A program made the translations under genes and the position numbers. Of a DNA stretch of 34,751 nucleotides, positions 1 to 6,848 are shown in pieces. How positions within the stretch are numbered: position 1 is the stretch's first letter; each line of letters starts with the position of its first letter. The stretch spans positions 1 through 34,751 of the forward strand of contig CAJTUD010000029.1 of assembly GCA_910579725.1 (NCBI GenBank), read 5' to 3'. The notes under the pieces were generated by a model, which was not told the origin of the DNA, made no database searches, and saw only the letters and a program-made list of their open reading frames with translations. The DNA is from an uncultured Oscillospiraceae bacterium. GTDB lineage: Bacteria > Bacillota > Clostridia > Oscillospirales > Oscillospiraceae.

Positions 1-1718
1 TGGGCATACTGACGGTTGGTGGTGTTGTCCACGGGCTCAACCAGGACGGTGGGCTTGAACTGCTCGCCTCCGTTGCCGTTGCCGTCGGAGAACTTGATGG
101 TCATGTCCTCAGCCCAGGGCTGGGTGGGGGCCTCGTCCATGGTGATGGTCAGGGTGCTGCCGTTGAAGGAAGCGGTGAAGGCCGCGCCAGCCAGCGTGCC
201 GTCCCACTCGTCGGGTGCTTCGCCGGGTACGTCAGCCGCAGGAGCGGGAGCGTCGGGATCGGCGGGAGCTTCGTCGTTCTTGGCGGCATTCTTGGCGGCA
301 GCGTTCAGAGCGGTGGCGATTTCCTTGGCCAGATCTGCGCCGGAGTACTCGCCGGGCTTCAAGTTCAGCGTGATCTGATGCTCGCCCAGAGAGAGGGTAT
401 AGCTGCCGGTGGTCTCTTCCTCATTCGGAGTCGTTCCGTCCACGCCCTCTGTCTTCTCGATAACATTGGCGCCAGTAATATCGGTTGTGGGGGCGGCGGC
501 AGGACCGTCTCCGCCGACAGCGCCAGGAGTCTTGGCGGTCAGAGTGAGCTTGTTGTTCTCCCACTTGGCCGTATACTCTTTGTCAGCCGTGTTGTTGTAC
601 GTAGTGACAAAGTCGGCCATGGTGGTGTCGAGGTCCTGGTTCCAGGTAACATCAACGCCGTCGATCTTCTTACCGGTAAAATCATTCTGACCTTTTCCGG
701 CAAGATCGATCTCATACTCGGCAGCAACCGCGGGCGTGGGCTCGGGCTCCTGGTCGCCTTCCACAGCCTCTGCGCCCGCGACAACCTCATTAGCAGTCAC
801 ACCGGTAATATCGGTTGCAGGCTCGGCGGTGGGACCGCTCTCTCCAATCGCACCCGCAGTCTTTGCCTCCAGAACAAGCTTGCCATTTGCATCATCCCAG
901 CTTGCCACGTACTCTTTGGTATCATCGGTGTTGTAATCACCAACGAAGGCAGCCATGGTGGTGTCAATATCGGTATCCCAAGCAATAGCCTGACCGTCGA
1001 TTTCCTTAGTATTGAGCGCCGTACCATCCTTACCAGCAAGATCAAACTCATACTTGGCTTTGACCGCAGGCTGGGCCTCAGCTCCTCCGGCAGCGGCGGC
1101 GGCAGCGCCTTCAGCGCCGTCCTCGGGATCGGGAACAGTGATCTTCAGCTGGCTGAGGTCATAGGTGAACACACCGGCCTGGGGATCCACGCCCAGCTGG
1201 CCGTCGGACACCACCTGGAAAACGCCGTCGGCGGACACGCGGTCGGAATCGGCACCCTCGGTGGGGCTGGAGAGCTGATAGCTGGTCTTGATCTCCTGGG
1301 TGCCGTCCAGCAGCTTGATGCCGTTGAAGTTGGCGGAGTCGGCGATACGGTTGATTTCGGAGCGGAGCTGGTCCACTTCCTTCTGGAGGTTCAGGCGGTC
1401 CACTTCGTTGTCATAGGTGCCGTTGGCGGACTGGGTAGCCAGCGTGACCATACGGTTGAGCATGTCCTGGACTTCCTGCATGGCGCCTTCGGCGGTCTTC
1501 ACCAGGGAAATGCCGTCCTTGACGTTCTTGCTGGCGGCGTTCAGACCGGAGATCTGAGCGCGCATCTTTTCGGAAATAGCAAGGCCCGCAGCATCATCAC
1601 CAGCCCGGTTGATCTTGTAACCGGAAGAGAGTTTCTCCAGGTTCTTCGATACGGCGGATGTGTTGGTGTTGTAGTTGCGGTAGGCGTTCATCGCGGCAAT
1701 ATTGTGCTGAATACGCAT
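1..1718 (-). CDS. hag: Flagellin, N-terminal and central part (3' end outside window)
   Basis: Structural subunit of the flagellar filament, exported and polymerised outside the cell. The first ~150 residues are the typical flagellin D0/D1 region: MRIQHNIAAMNAYRN at the start, LEKLSSGYKINRAGDDAAGLAISE at about 26-49 (seen as LSSGYKINRAGDDAAG), then helical text with AMQEVQDMLNR and NEVDRLNLQKEVDQL. After about residue 200 comes a large variable region rich in Ala, Glu and Pro with two related ~87-residue modules and a third stretch resembling a flagellin IN motif (LNLKPGEYSGADLAKEI). The C-terminal D1/D0 helices lie beyond base 1. The start at 1718 has an AAGGAG site 8 bases upstream. It follows a CsrA-like gene on the same strand, an arrangement that fits post-transcriptional control of flagellin. 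The family is certain; the symbol hag versus fliC is convention. Confidence 0.95.
   Translation of the reverse strand, partial: MRIQHNIAAMNAYRNYNTNTSAVSKNLEKLSSGYKINRAGDDAAGLAISEKMRAQISGLNAASKNVKDGISLVKTAEGAMQEVQDMLNRMVTLATQSANGTYDNEVDRLNLQKEVDQLRSEINRIADSANFNGIKLLDGTQEIKTSYQLSSPTEGADSDRVSADGVFQVVSDGQLGVDPQAGVFTYDLSQLKITVPDPEDGAEGAAAAAAGGAEAQPAVKAKYEFDLAGKDGTALNTKEIDGQAIAWDTDIDTTMAAFVGDYNTDDTKEYVASWDDANGKLVLEAKTAGAIGESGPTAEPATDITGVTANEVVAGAEAVEGDQEPEPTPAVAAEYEIDLAGKGQNDFTGKKIDGVDVTWNQDLDTTMADFVTTYNNTADKEYTAKWENNKLTLTAKTPGAVGGDGPAAAPTTDITGANVIEKTEGVDGTTPNEEETTGSYTLSLGEHQITLNLKPGEYSGADLAKEIATALNAAAKNAAKNDEAPADPDAPAPAADVPGEAPDEWDGTLAGAAFTASFNGSTLTITMDEAPTQPWAEDMTIKFSDGNGNGGEQFKPTVLVEPVDNTTNRQYA
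462..1055 (-). repeat. Two tandem ~87-residue modules inside flagellin
   Basis: The modules lie at about 792-1055 and 462-719, separated by an acidic Pro-rich linker. Both run from a [KE]YE[FI]DLAGK start, through IDG, W, D[IL]DTTMA and KEY, to a GPTAEPATDITG / GPAAAPTTDITG end. Roughly half the residues are identical by eye. They fall in the surface-exposed, hypervariable part of flagellin, so this is a domain duplication within the D2/D3 region. Confidence 0.8.
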
Positions 1719-1727
1719 AGTTTTATC

Positions 1728-1757
1728 TCCTTATTACATTTGCGTCCGCTGTTCCTT
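1728..1757 (-). promoter_or_regulatory. Shine-Dalgarno plus second AAGGA motif before flagellin, possible CsrA sites
   Basis: On the minus strand AAGGA occurs at 1728-1732, where it is the flagellin ribosome-binding site, and again at 1753-1757, 25 bases upstream. CsrA dimers typically bind A(N)GGA motifs, one of them covering the Shine-Dalgarno, as described for Bacillus hag. The spacing and the neighbouring CsrA-like gene make this a plausible target. Binding itself is inference. Confidence 0.45.
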
Positions 1758-1791
1758 GCGGATCGCCCGTAGTGTGGTGCGCTTCCCGCTC

Positions 1792-1814
1792 CGGACATCT
1801 GGCCAGACTGTCCG
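1792..1814 (-). other. Stem-loop in csrA-flagellin intergenic region
   Basis: CGGACA and TGTCCG pair around an inner palindrome TCTGGCCAGA, with one bulged base, giving an almost continuous stem. It lies about 75 bases upstream of the flagellin start and about 60 bases past the csrA-like stop. No T-run follows, so it is more likely a leader or processing structure than a terminator. No clear sigma-28 promoter was found in the gap. Confidence 0.5.
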
Positions 1815-1873
1815 AAGGGTTCAGCGCGGTTTCTTTATTTCAGACGGCCCGCGCAGACCGTTTGAAATCTCTG

Positions 1874-2278
1874 CTACGCGGACAGCTCTGCCCGGAGCTG
1901 TTCCAGCCGGCCCCGCAGGGCCTGAATCTCCCTCCTCGCGGCGGTGTCCGCCAGTTCGTCCATACGGTCGAGGACGGTTTCCACGTTTTGGAGGAGGTTG
2001 GCCTGATTTTTCCTGGCCGTGGTCTCCCGCTCTCTGCGCTGGAGACATGCGTCCAGATTTTTGGCGTTCCTTGCCTTTTCGGATGGGCTTTTGGGCCGCC
2101 GGTCCCGGAGGCCCTCCGGCCTCTGGCCGCTGCGCTCCAGGACTTCTCCCCGGAGAATGGGGACCTCCCTCGGCGCTTTCACCGACACCCGGAAGGATGG
2201 ACCGGTCTGGAACACCTGGACGGCGATATCGTCGCCGATGGTCAGATACTCGCCGGATTTCAGCTGCAGCGACAGCAT
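1874..2278 (-). CDS. csrA: CsrA-like RNA-binding regulator with C-terminal coiled-coil extension
   Basis: Residues 1-49 match the CsrA fold: MLSLQLKSGEYLTIGDDIAV, then VKAPREVPILRGEVLER. CsrA binds GGA-containing hairpins in mRNA leaders and blocks translation. The protein is 134 residues against the usual 60-75; residues from about 75 on are charged and heptad-like (NLLQNVETVLDRMDEL, LRGRLEQLRAEL), a probable coiled coil. The conserved Arg44 of the RNA-binding surface is present as Arg43, but the position of Arg6 is Leu. The start at 2278 has an AAAGGAG site. It lies 155 bases upstream of flagellin on the same strand. The family assignment is good; whether it still binds RNA, or what the tail contacts, is open. 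Confidence 0.8.
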   Translation of the reverse strand: MLSLQLKSGEYLTIGDDIAVQVFQTGPSFRVSVKAPREVPILRGEVLERSGQRPEGLRDRRPKSPSEKARNAKNLDACLQRRERETTARKNQANLLQNVETVLDRMDELADTAARREIQALRGRLEQLRAELSA

Positions 2279-2300
2279 GTGCGGCTCCTTTCATCAGGCT

Positions 2301-2453
2301 GGTTTGCAAAGGTATACTTTTACAAATTGAAAATTCGCTTGAAAAAAATTCTGGAAAACCACTTATTTTTTGTACAGCTCCGCCGATTATATGGATGTAA
2401 GCAAGATGGAGCGCCGGTTTGCAAAATCATACTTTTGCAAACCGGCGCTCCAT
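2301..2453 (-). other. csrA leader: perfect 21-bp hairpin and a diverged second copy of its tip
   Basis: 2406-2426 and 2433-2453 are perfectly complementary, 21 bp with a 6-base loop; the arm contains GGAGCGCCGGTTTGCAAAA. A related, imperfect version of the tip (GGTTTGCAAAGG, then TACTTTTACAAA) sits at 2301-2326, directly above the csrA-like ribosome-binding site. Neither is followed by a T-run, so they are not ordinary terminators. They could be a leader control structure for csrA, an inverted-repeat protein site, or a mobile palindrome. Confidence 0.6.
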
Positions 2454-2531
2454 ACCGTCCGGCGCCCCCGCCCGCGCCTCCGCTTTTTTCAGAATTTCCA
2501 AAATATGCCCCAAGAAATACGAACTCGCATA

Positions 2532-2560
2532 TTGACGAATGAGCAAAAAAGAAATATAGT
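2532..2560 (+). promoter_or_regulatory. Sigma-A promoter for the gene at 2646
   Basis: TTGACG at 2532-2537, a 17-base spacer and TATAGT at 2555-2560. Each hexamer matches consensus at 5 of 6 positions, and the site lies 85 bases before the ATG. Confidence 0.7.
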
Positions 2561-2645
2561 ATAGCATAGAGGATGTTTGTCATAGTATTTTAAGTCAGAG
2601 AAAAAAACGCGCCGGACGGCGGCAAAGATAGAAGGAGGCAGCCAT

Positions 2646-3251
2646 ATGTATTTCATTACAGGCGGTGTGGGGTTTCTTGCCTGCATTATTTTTATGATTC
2701 TTATTATTCGCTTCGCGGTCAAAGGGAAATCCTGCACAGTACCCTTGATCGCCTATCTGTTGTCCATTCTCCTGGTTCTGGGCAGCGGGTTCCTGTATTC
2801 CAAGACGGACCCCAATATCGGCGGCGGGGAATTCCTGAAATATGTACTCCGGGACAGAAGCGTTCCGCCGGACCTGATCGGCGAGTGGCGGGAGGCCGGA
2901 GACAGCGATTCCTACCATGGGATTTACATCAACGGCAATACCATCGAAATCTACTTCGTCTCTGACGGCGGACGCTCGCGGACCTTGTATTGGGCGGGCA
3001 GCTTTGAGGCGCCGTCAGACGGGGCAGAGCCGTACACCTGGGTGTCCCGAAATGACGCCAGCCGCACATCTGCCGCGCTTCTTGCCTCCGGAGACAACAC
3101 GAAGGAGTTTACGTATCTCAACGGCAAGCTCTCCTATTCCGCCACTGTTCTGGGCGTTACAACGACGATTCACGCGGAAAAACAGTCCTGGGGCTACTTC
3201 GGCATTGAGGAGCCTGCGGAATCGGAGGCCGACGGCGAAGCCGCTGAATAA
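2646..3251 (+). CDS. Membrane-anchored protein of unknown function
   Basis: 201 residues. Two hydrophobic helices at about 4-24 and 32-50 are joined by a short basic turn (RFAVKGKSC), followed by a soluble domain of about 140 residues and an acidic tail (EEPAESEADGEAAE). The soluble part has alternating strand-like segments (GIYINGNTIEIYFVSDGG, RTLYWAGSF, LSYSATVLGVTTTIHAEK), suggesting a small beta-sheet or beta-barrel domain. It also contains the phrase LIGEW common in lipocalin-like folds, but no family is recognised with confidence. An AGGAGG site precedes the ATG by 7 bases. It has its own promoter at 2532 and terminator at 3322, so it is a single-gene unit. Confidence 0.8.
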   Translation: MYFITGGVGFLACIIFMILIIRFAVKGKSCTVPLIAYLLSILLVLGSGFLYSKTDPNIGGGEFLKYVLRDRSVPPDLIGEWREAGDSDSYHGIYINGNTIEIYFVSDGGRSRTLYWAGSFEAPSDGAEPYTWVSRNDASRTSAALLASGDNTKEFTYLNGKLSYSATVLGVTTTIHAEKQSWGYFGIEEPAESEADGEAAE

Positions 3252-3321
3252 GCGGCGCGGCGGAATCAGCCTACCGGACGCAAGACGGAAGGCCAACAGA
3301 GAATATAAAGATTTTCAAAAA

Positions 3322-3355
3322 GGCGGCGCAATCGAAAGACTGCGCCGTCTTTTTT
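3322..3355 (+). terminator. Intrinsic terminator after the 2646-3251 gene
   Basis: GGCGGCGCA pairs with TGCGCCGTC (one G-T pair) around a GAAA tetraloop region, followed by TTTTTT at 3350-3355. Confidence 0.85.
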
Positions 3356-3478
3356 GCGGTGCTGATTTTCTTGCCGGCACCCTAAGCTCTGTTCATGCGC
3401 TGCCTTCCCAAGCCCGCCCTTGCCACAGCCGCAGAAATATGGTAAGCTGATGACTGCTCTGCACGCCAGCTCCTCCGC

Positions 3479-4057
3479 CTAGCCTTGGCGTGCGCAAAGC
3501 GCGGCAAAGTACAGCGGACAGGTGATTCCCGTCCCGGCGTTGGGCCACAGCAGAGACAGCGACCAGTCCAAGGCGAAAATCAGACTGACGCTCCGGCAGA
3601 CAGCGGTTCTGATGCCGCCGTTGAGCCGCTTCAGCCGTCGGTCCAGCCGCGGTGTCAGCCATGCCAGCACCCAACCCGCCAGTGCGAATCCCAGCAGGCT
3701 TGCCAGACAGACCCGGCCCTGGAGACTGCCGGGAAGTCCGGTGTAGTCCCACCACCGCTGCCGGAACCGCAGCTCCAGGGCCAGCGCAGTTGCGTATTCC
3801 ACCCCGCCGCCGGCCAGAGCGGCCAGAAAGGGAACCGTCCACCGGTTCCGGCGGCTCCGGAGCAGTGCCGCCATCAGCATGCCTCCCGCACCATATACAG
3901 GCAGCCACGGTCCGCGGAGCATTCCTCGGTTGACCCACTGTCCGGTGGCAAGGGCCGTCAGCAAGACCTCCCAGACCCAACCAGCGACGGAAAACAGGTA
4001 AAACAGCAGCAGCCAATCCTCCAGCACCGCTTCCCGCCGAGAGACGGAACGGACCAT
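3479..4057 (-). CDS. CmpB-like (putative ABC transporter type IV) membrane protein
   Basis: About 192 residues with several hydrophobic helices. The pattern NRGMLRGPWLPVYGAGGM near residue 45 and the later WWDYTGLPGSLQGRVCL are typical of the small clostridial membrane family annotated as putative ABC-transporter type IV (CmpB-like). Its biochemical role is not established. The reading frame extends to 4147, but the start is placed at 4057 because AAAGGGG lies 6 bases upstream there; the alternative ATG at 4063 is too close to it. No ABC ATPase is adjacent, so the transporter label should be read as a family name only. Confidence 0.75.
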   Translation of the reverse strand: MVRSVSRREAVLEDWLLLFYLFSVAGWVWEVLLTALATGQWVNRGMLRGPWLPVYGAGGMLMAALLRSRRNRWTVPFLAALAGGGVEYATALALELRFRQRWWDYTGLPGSLQGRVCLASLLGFALAGWVLAWLTPRLDRRLKRLNGGIRTAVCRSVSLIFALDWSLSLLWPNAGTGITCPLYFAALCARQG

Positions 4058-4229
4058 AAACATCCCCTTTTTTGACAGTCTTGACAATATCGCCGAAATA
4101 CGCAGGAAACGGCAAAAATGAAGCGCAGCAGGACAGCTGTGTCGCATCTGATCCGCTGAACTTTGTCGTTTTTAAGCGTTTCAACTAGGCTGTGCTGCTG
4201 AAAAGGAAAATATACAAGGAGACGTAAAA

Positions 4230-4595
4230 ATGAGCAGGAAACGGAAGTATGATTTGCTGCTGGTAGCGGGACTGCTGCTGGCGGCGGTGATATTATACCT
4301 GCTTCTCCGCCCCGGCGGTCCAGGCGTATGGGCGGTGGTAACAGTGGACGGCCGGGAGACGGCTCGCTACGCTCTGTCGGAGGACCGGACCGTAATCCTA
4401 GGAGAGGAGAACTACAATATCCTCCAGATCTCTAACGGCAAGGCGGCGGTGATGGAGGCCAACTGCGGCGACCACACCTGCATCCGCACAGGAAAGATTT
4501 CCCGGGAGGGGGAGAGCATCATCTGTCTGCCGCACCGTCTGATTATTCGGATTGAGGGCGGGGTGAAGCCGGATTTCGACGCGTTTGTGAGGTAA
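4230..4595 (+). CDS. NusG domain II-containing membrane protein
   Basis: 121 residues. One N-terminal transmembrane helix (LLLVAGLLLAAVILYLLL, about 9-26) is followed by a ~90-residue beta domain with the CGDHTC cysteine pair and ICLPHRLIIRI, which mark the NusG_II domain family. The domain would lie outside the membrane. A GGAG site precedes the ATG. It is followed after 12 bases by the Gx-transporter gene, a pairing that recurs in Firmicutes, often near flavin-transfer or quinone genes; a role in extracytoplasmic redox is suspected there but not shown here. Confidence 0.85.
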   Translation: MSRKRKYDLLLVAGLLLAAVILYLLLRPGGPGVWAVVTVDGRETARYALSEDRTVILGEENYNILQISNGKAAVMEANCGDHTCIRTGKISREGESIICLPHRLIIRIEGGVKPDFDAFVR

Positions 4596-4607
4596 GAGGG
4601 AAAAGGA

Positions 4608-5090
4608 ATGATGAGAAAAAATCTGGCGCGATATGCGCTGCTGGTGGCGCTGGCAATGGCGCTCAGCTGGCTGGAGAGCATGATTCCTCTGCCGGGACTG
4701 CTGCCGGGTATGAAGGTAGGATTGGCCAATCTGGTGGTAGTATTCGCTCTGTACCGGATGTCTCCGAGGGACGCGGCCTCCATTTCGCTGGTTCGCGTAC
4801 TGCTGGCCTCTGCGGCCTTTGGAAGTGCCTACAGCTTTGCCTATTCCCTGGTAGGTGCGGCGCTGAGCCTGGCGGTGATGGCAGGGCTGAAAAAGCTGGA
4901 CCAATTTTCCATTGTGGGCGTAAGCGCCGCAGGAGGCGTCTGCCATAACATCGGGCAGCTGCTGGTAGCGGCAGCGGTGCTGGAAACGGTCCGTCTGGGG
5001 TGGTATCTCCCTGTCCTGCTGGCCAGCGGCACTCTGACCGGAGCCGCTATCGGAGCGGCGGGAGGTATAGTAGTGGAACGGGTAAAATGA
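4608..5090 (+). CDS. Gx transporter family protein (heptaprenyl diphosphate synthase component I type)
   Basis: 160 residues, highly hydrophobic, about five helices. The motifs ESMIPLPGLLPGMKVGLANLVVVFALY and SAAGGVCHNIGQLLVAA belong to the Gx-transporter family, historically annotated as heptaprenyl diphosphate synthase component I. It resembles ECF-type substrate-binding membrane subunits. Two ATG codons abut (4608 and 4611); the GGGAAAAGGA stretch just upstream fits either. It forms a two-gene operon with the NusG_II protein and ends at a strong bidirectional terminator. The substrate is unknown. Confidence 0.85.
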   Translation: MMRKNLARYALLVALAMALSWLESMIPLPGLLPGMKVGLANLVVVFALYRMSPRDAASISLVRVLLASAAFGSAYSFAYSLVGAALSLAVMAGLKKLDQFSIVGVSAAGGVCHNIGQLLVAAAVLETVRLGWYLPVLLASGTLTGAAIGAAGGIVVERVK

Positions 5091-5125
5091 AAGACCGGGG
5101 CCAGTCTGAACCGCCCCGGTCTTTT
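5091..5125. terminator. Bidirectional intrinsic terminator between convergent genes
   Basis: AAGACCGGGGC at 5091-5101 pairs perfectly with 5113-5123 (11 bp). A TTTT run ends the plus strand side, and the matching A-rich left arm gives a T-run on the minus strand. It serves the Gx-transporter gene and the flavoprotein gene that ends at 5127. Confidence 0.9.
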
Positions 5126-5126
5126 C

Positions 5127-6356
5127 CTATACCGTATAAACAAATTCGCCGTTTTTCTCGTTGATTCCGTAGAAATCCGCAAAGGTCAACCGGAAAATCC
5201 GCTCTTTCTTCTCGCTGATATCAATTCTATTCTTGATGAGATGCAGGTACAAGCCGTGGTTAGAAATATCCCCCAGAGACAGATAGCCGGTGAGCTTCCC
5301 GTCCGTGATAACGGCCTTTTTGTATTCTGTGGGCGTCTTGTGGACAATCACATCCGCCCCTTCGGTCAGGTCCATCCTGCCCACGCTCAGCATGGTCACA
5401 CCGAAGAAATTGCTGGTGTTCTTGAAGGGGTAGGGCTTCTCATACACCGTGTCGATGCCGGCCATGTTCTCCGCCGCCGCCTTGCCCTGAGCCATGGCGT
5501 CCGGCCACACGCCGGAGAGACCTGTGCAGTCGCCAGCCGCATATACGTCCGGGGCAGAGGTCCGCAGATGATCATCCACCTCGACAGCCCGTTCCGCCTT
5601 GATACCGCTGGCCTGAGCGATCTGAATTCTGGGCCGGACTCCCGCAGCCATGATAATGAAGTCGCAGGGCACATGCTCCCCGGTGGAGAGAATGACTTCC
5701 GTGATGTTCCCCTCGCTGTCCACCACCGCGTCTGCGGCTCCGATTCCCAGCAGAAACCGGCACCCATGCTCCTCAAAAACTTTCTGGTACACGCTTGCCG
5801 CATAATCGTCTGTCTGAAGGGGCATCACCCGCGGAGCCATCTCGGCGATGGTGATTTCCGCACCCCGGTGGCACAGGGCGGAAGCCGCGTCCAGGCCCAC
5901 CAGACCGGACCCCACAATGAACACCCGCTTGCCCTTGCCGAAAGCCTCGTCGATCTTTAGTGCGTCGCTAAGATCCCGGAAGCCAAATACGTTGGGCGCC
6001 TCCCGGAAATGAGGGATGGGCGGGATGAAAAAACCGGCCCCGGCGGCGATCAGCAGCTTGTCATAGGGAATGCTGTATTCGCCGCCATAGTGCACCAGCT
6101 TGGCCTCGGTGTCGATTTTGCTGACAGTCTGGCAGGGAATATGGTAAATATTCTTCTTCTCGAAAAAATCCTCCCCCACAAAGTTGATGCCCTGAATGGT
6201 CCGCTCGTGACCCAGGAACTTGTGGAGCATGCAGCGGGAATGGACGTGCTCGTCAATGGAGATCACGGTGACAATATCGTTAGGGCGGAACTCCCGGAGG
6301 ACCTGGGCGGCGCTGATGCCGGCGGCGCCGGCGCCGATGATGACAAATCGCTCCAT
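5127..6356 (-). CDS. FAD/NAD(P)-dependent oxidoreductase of CO dehydrogenase cluster
   Basis: 409 residues. Two Rossmann segments are visible: an FAD site FVIIGAGAAGISAAQ at the N-terminus and an NAD(P) site VFIVGSGLVGLDAASAL near residue 145. A closing FAD motif VYAAGDCTG lies near residue 265. The fold is pyridine-nucleotide-disulfide / rubredoxin reductase-like. In CooS-CooF-flavoprotein clusters this partner is thought to pass electrons from the ferredoxin to NAD(P)+. The ATG at 6356 is preferred over a TTG at 6362 because GGGAGG lies 8 bases upstream of the ATG. It starts 2 bases after the cooF stop, implying translational coupling. Confidence 0.88.
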   Translation of the reverse strand: MERFVIIGAGAAGISAAQVLREFRPNDIVTVISIDEHVHSRCMLHKFLGHERTIQGINFVGEDFFEKKNIYHIPCQTVSKIDTEAKLVHYGGEYSIPYDKLLIAAGAGFFIPPIPHFREAPNVFGFRDLSDALKIDEAFGKGKRVFIVGSGLVGLDAASALCHRGAEITIAEMAPRVMPLQTDDYAASVYQKVFEEHGCRFLLGIGAADAVVDSEGNITEVILSTGEHVPCDFIIMAAGVRPRIQIAQASGIKAERAVEVDDHLRTSAPDVYAAGDCTGLSGVWPDAMAQGKAAAENMAGIDTVYEKPYPFKNTSNFFGVTMLSVGRMDLTEGADVIVHKTPTEYKKAVITDGKLTGYLSLGDISNHGLYLHLIKNRIDISEKKERIFRLTFADFYGINEKNGEFVYTV

Positions 6357-6358
6357 GG

Positions 6359-6832
6359 TCAAACCTCCCTTACTTCAATGGCCTTTTTGGGGCAAGAGCG
6401 CACACAGGCGGGCCCCTCCTCCAGATGCTGGCAGAAATCGCATTTTACCATCCGCGTCCGGTCCGGGGTAACGGCCGGCACCCCGTAGCGGCAGTTCATC
6501 ACGCACATATAGCATGCCGCGCACTTCTCCGACTTATACTCCACCAACCCGGTTTCCATACTTTTTTCCAGCGCACCGCTCATACAGGCTCCTGCGCAGT
6601 CAGGAATGTCGCAGTGGCGGCAGAAGATAGGGCTGTAGCCGCCGCGTCCGTCAGAGAGGATCCGGTTCCTGGACTGAACAGAGAGATCAGTGAGATCCAG
6701 AGCATACACCGCCTGCCGGATTTCCGCCAGAGTTCCCTTCCGGGGCGTCATGTCCTGATGAGACGCCATGCAGGCAATGGTGCAGTTCCTGCACCCGTCG
6801 CACTTGGCGGGATCAATAAAAATTCGTTTCAT
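6359..6832 (-). CDS. cooF: CooF-type ferredoxin with four [4Fe-4S] clusters
   Basis: 157 residues with sixteen cysteines in four groups: CDGCRNCTIAC, CRHCDIPDCAGAC, CAACYMCVMNC and CDFCQHLEEGPACVRSC. This is the arrangement of CooF/DmsB-type electron-transfer subunits. It would take electrons from the CO dehydrogenase and deliver them to the flavoprotein encoded next. It starts 16 bases after the cooS stop and ends 2 bases before the flavoprotein ATG. AGGGGAG lies upstream of its ATG. No hydrogenase genes are nearby, so an NAD(P)H-producing route is more likely than hydrogen evolution. Confidence 0.92.
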   Translation of the reverse strand: MKRIFIDPAKCDGCRNCTIACMASHQDMTPRKGTLAEIRQAVYALDLTDLSVQSRNRILSDGRGGYSPIFCRHCDIPDCAGACMSGALEKSMETGLVEYKSEKCAACYMCVMNCRYGVPAVTPDRTRMVKCDFCQHLEEGPACVRSCPKKAIEVREV

Positions 6833-6848
6833 TTTCTCGCGTCTCCCC

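Noticed and set aside
378..1772. 464-residue open frame on the plus strand
   Set aside because: It lies wholly opposite the flagellin gene, which has clear family motifs, and its translation is low-complexity without a recognisable domain.
1719..1873. Sigma-28 promoter for flagellin
   Set aside because: A TAAA occurs near 1830 on the minus strand, but the downstream bases do not match GCCGATAA, so no promoter is claimed.
1756..2542. Plus-strand frames of 214 and 256 residues
   Set aside because: They are antisense to the CsrA-like gene and its leader and have no ribosome-binding site or family signal.
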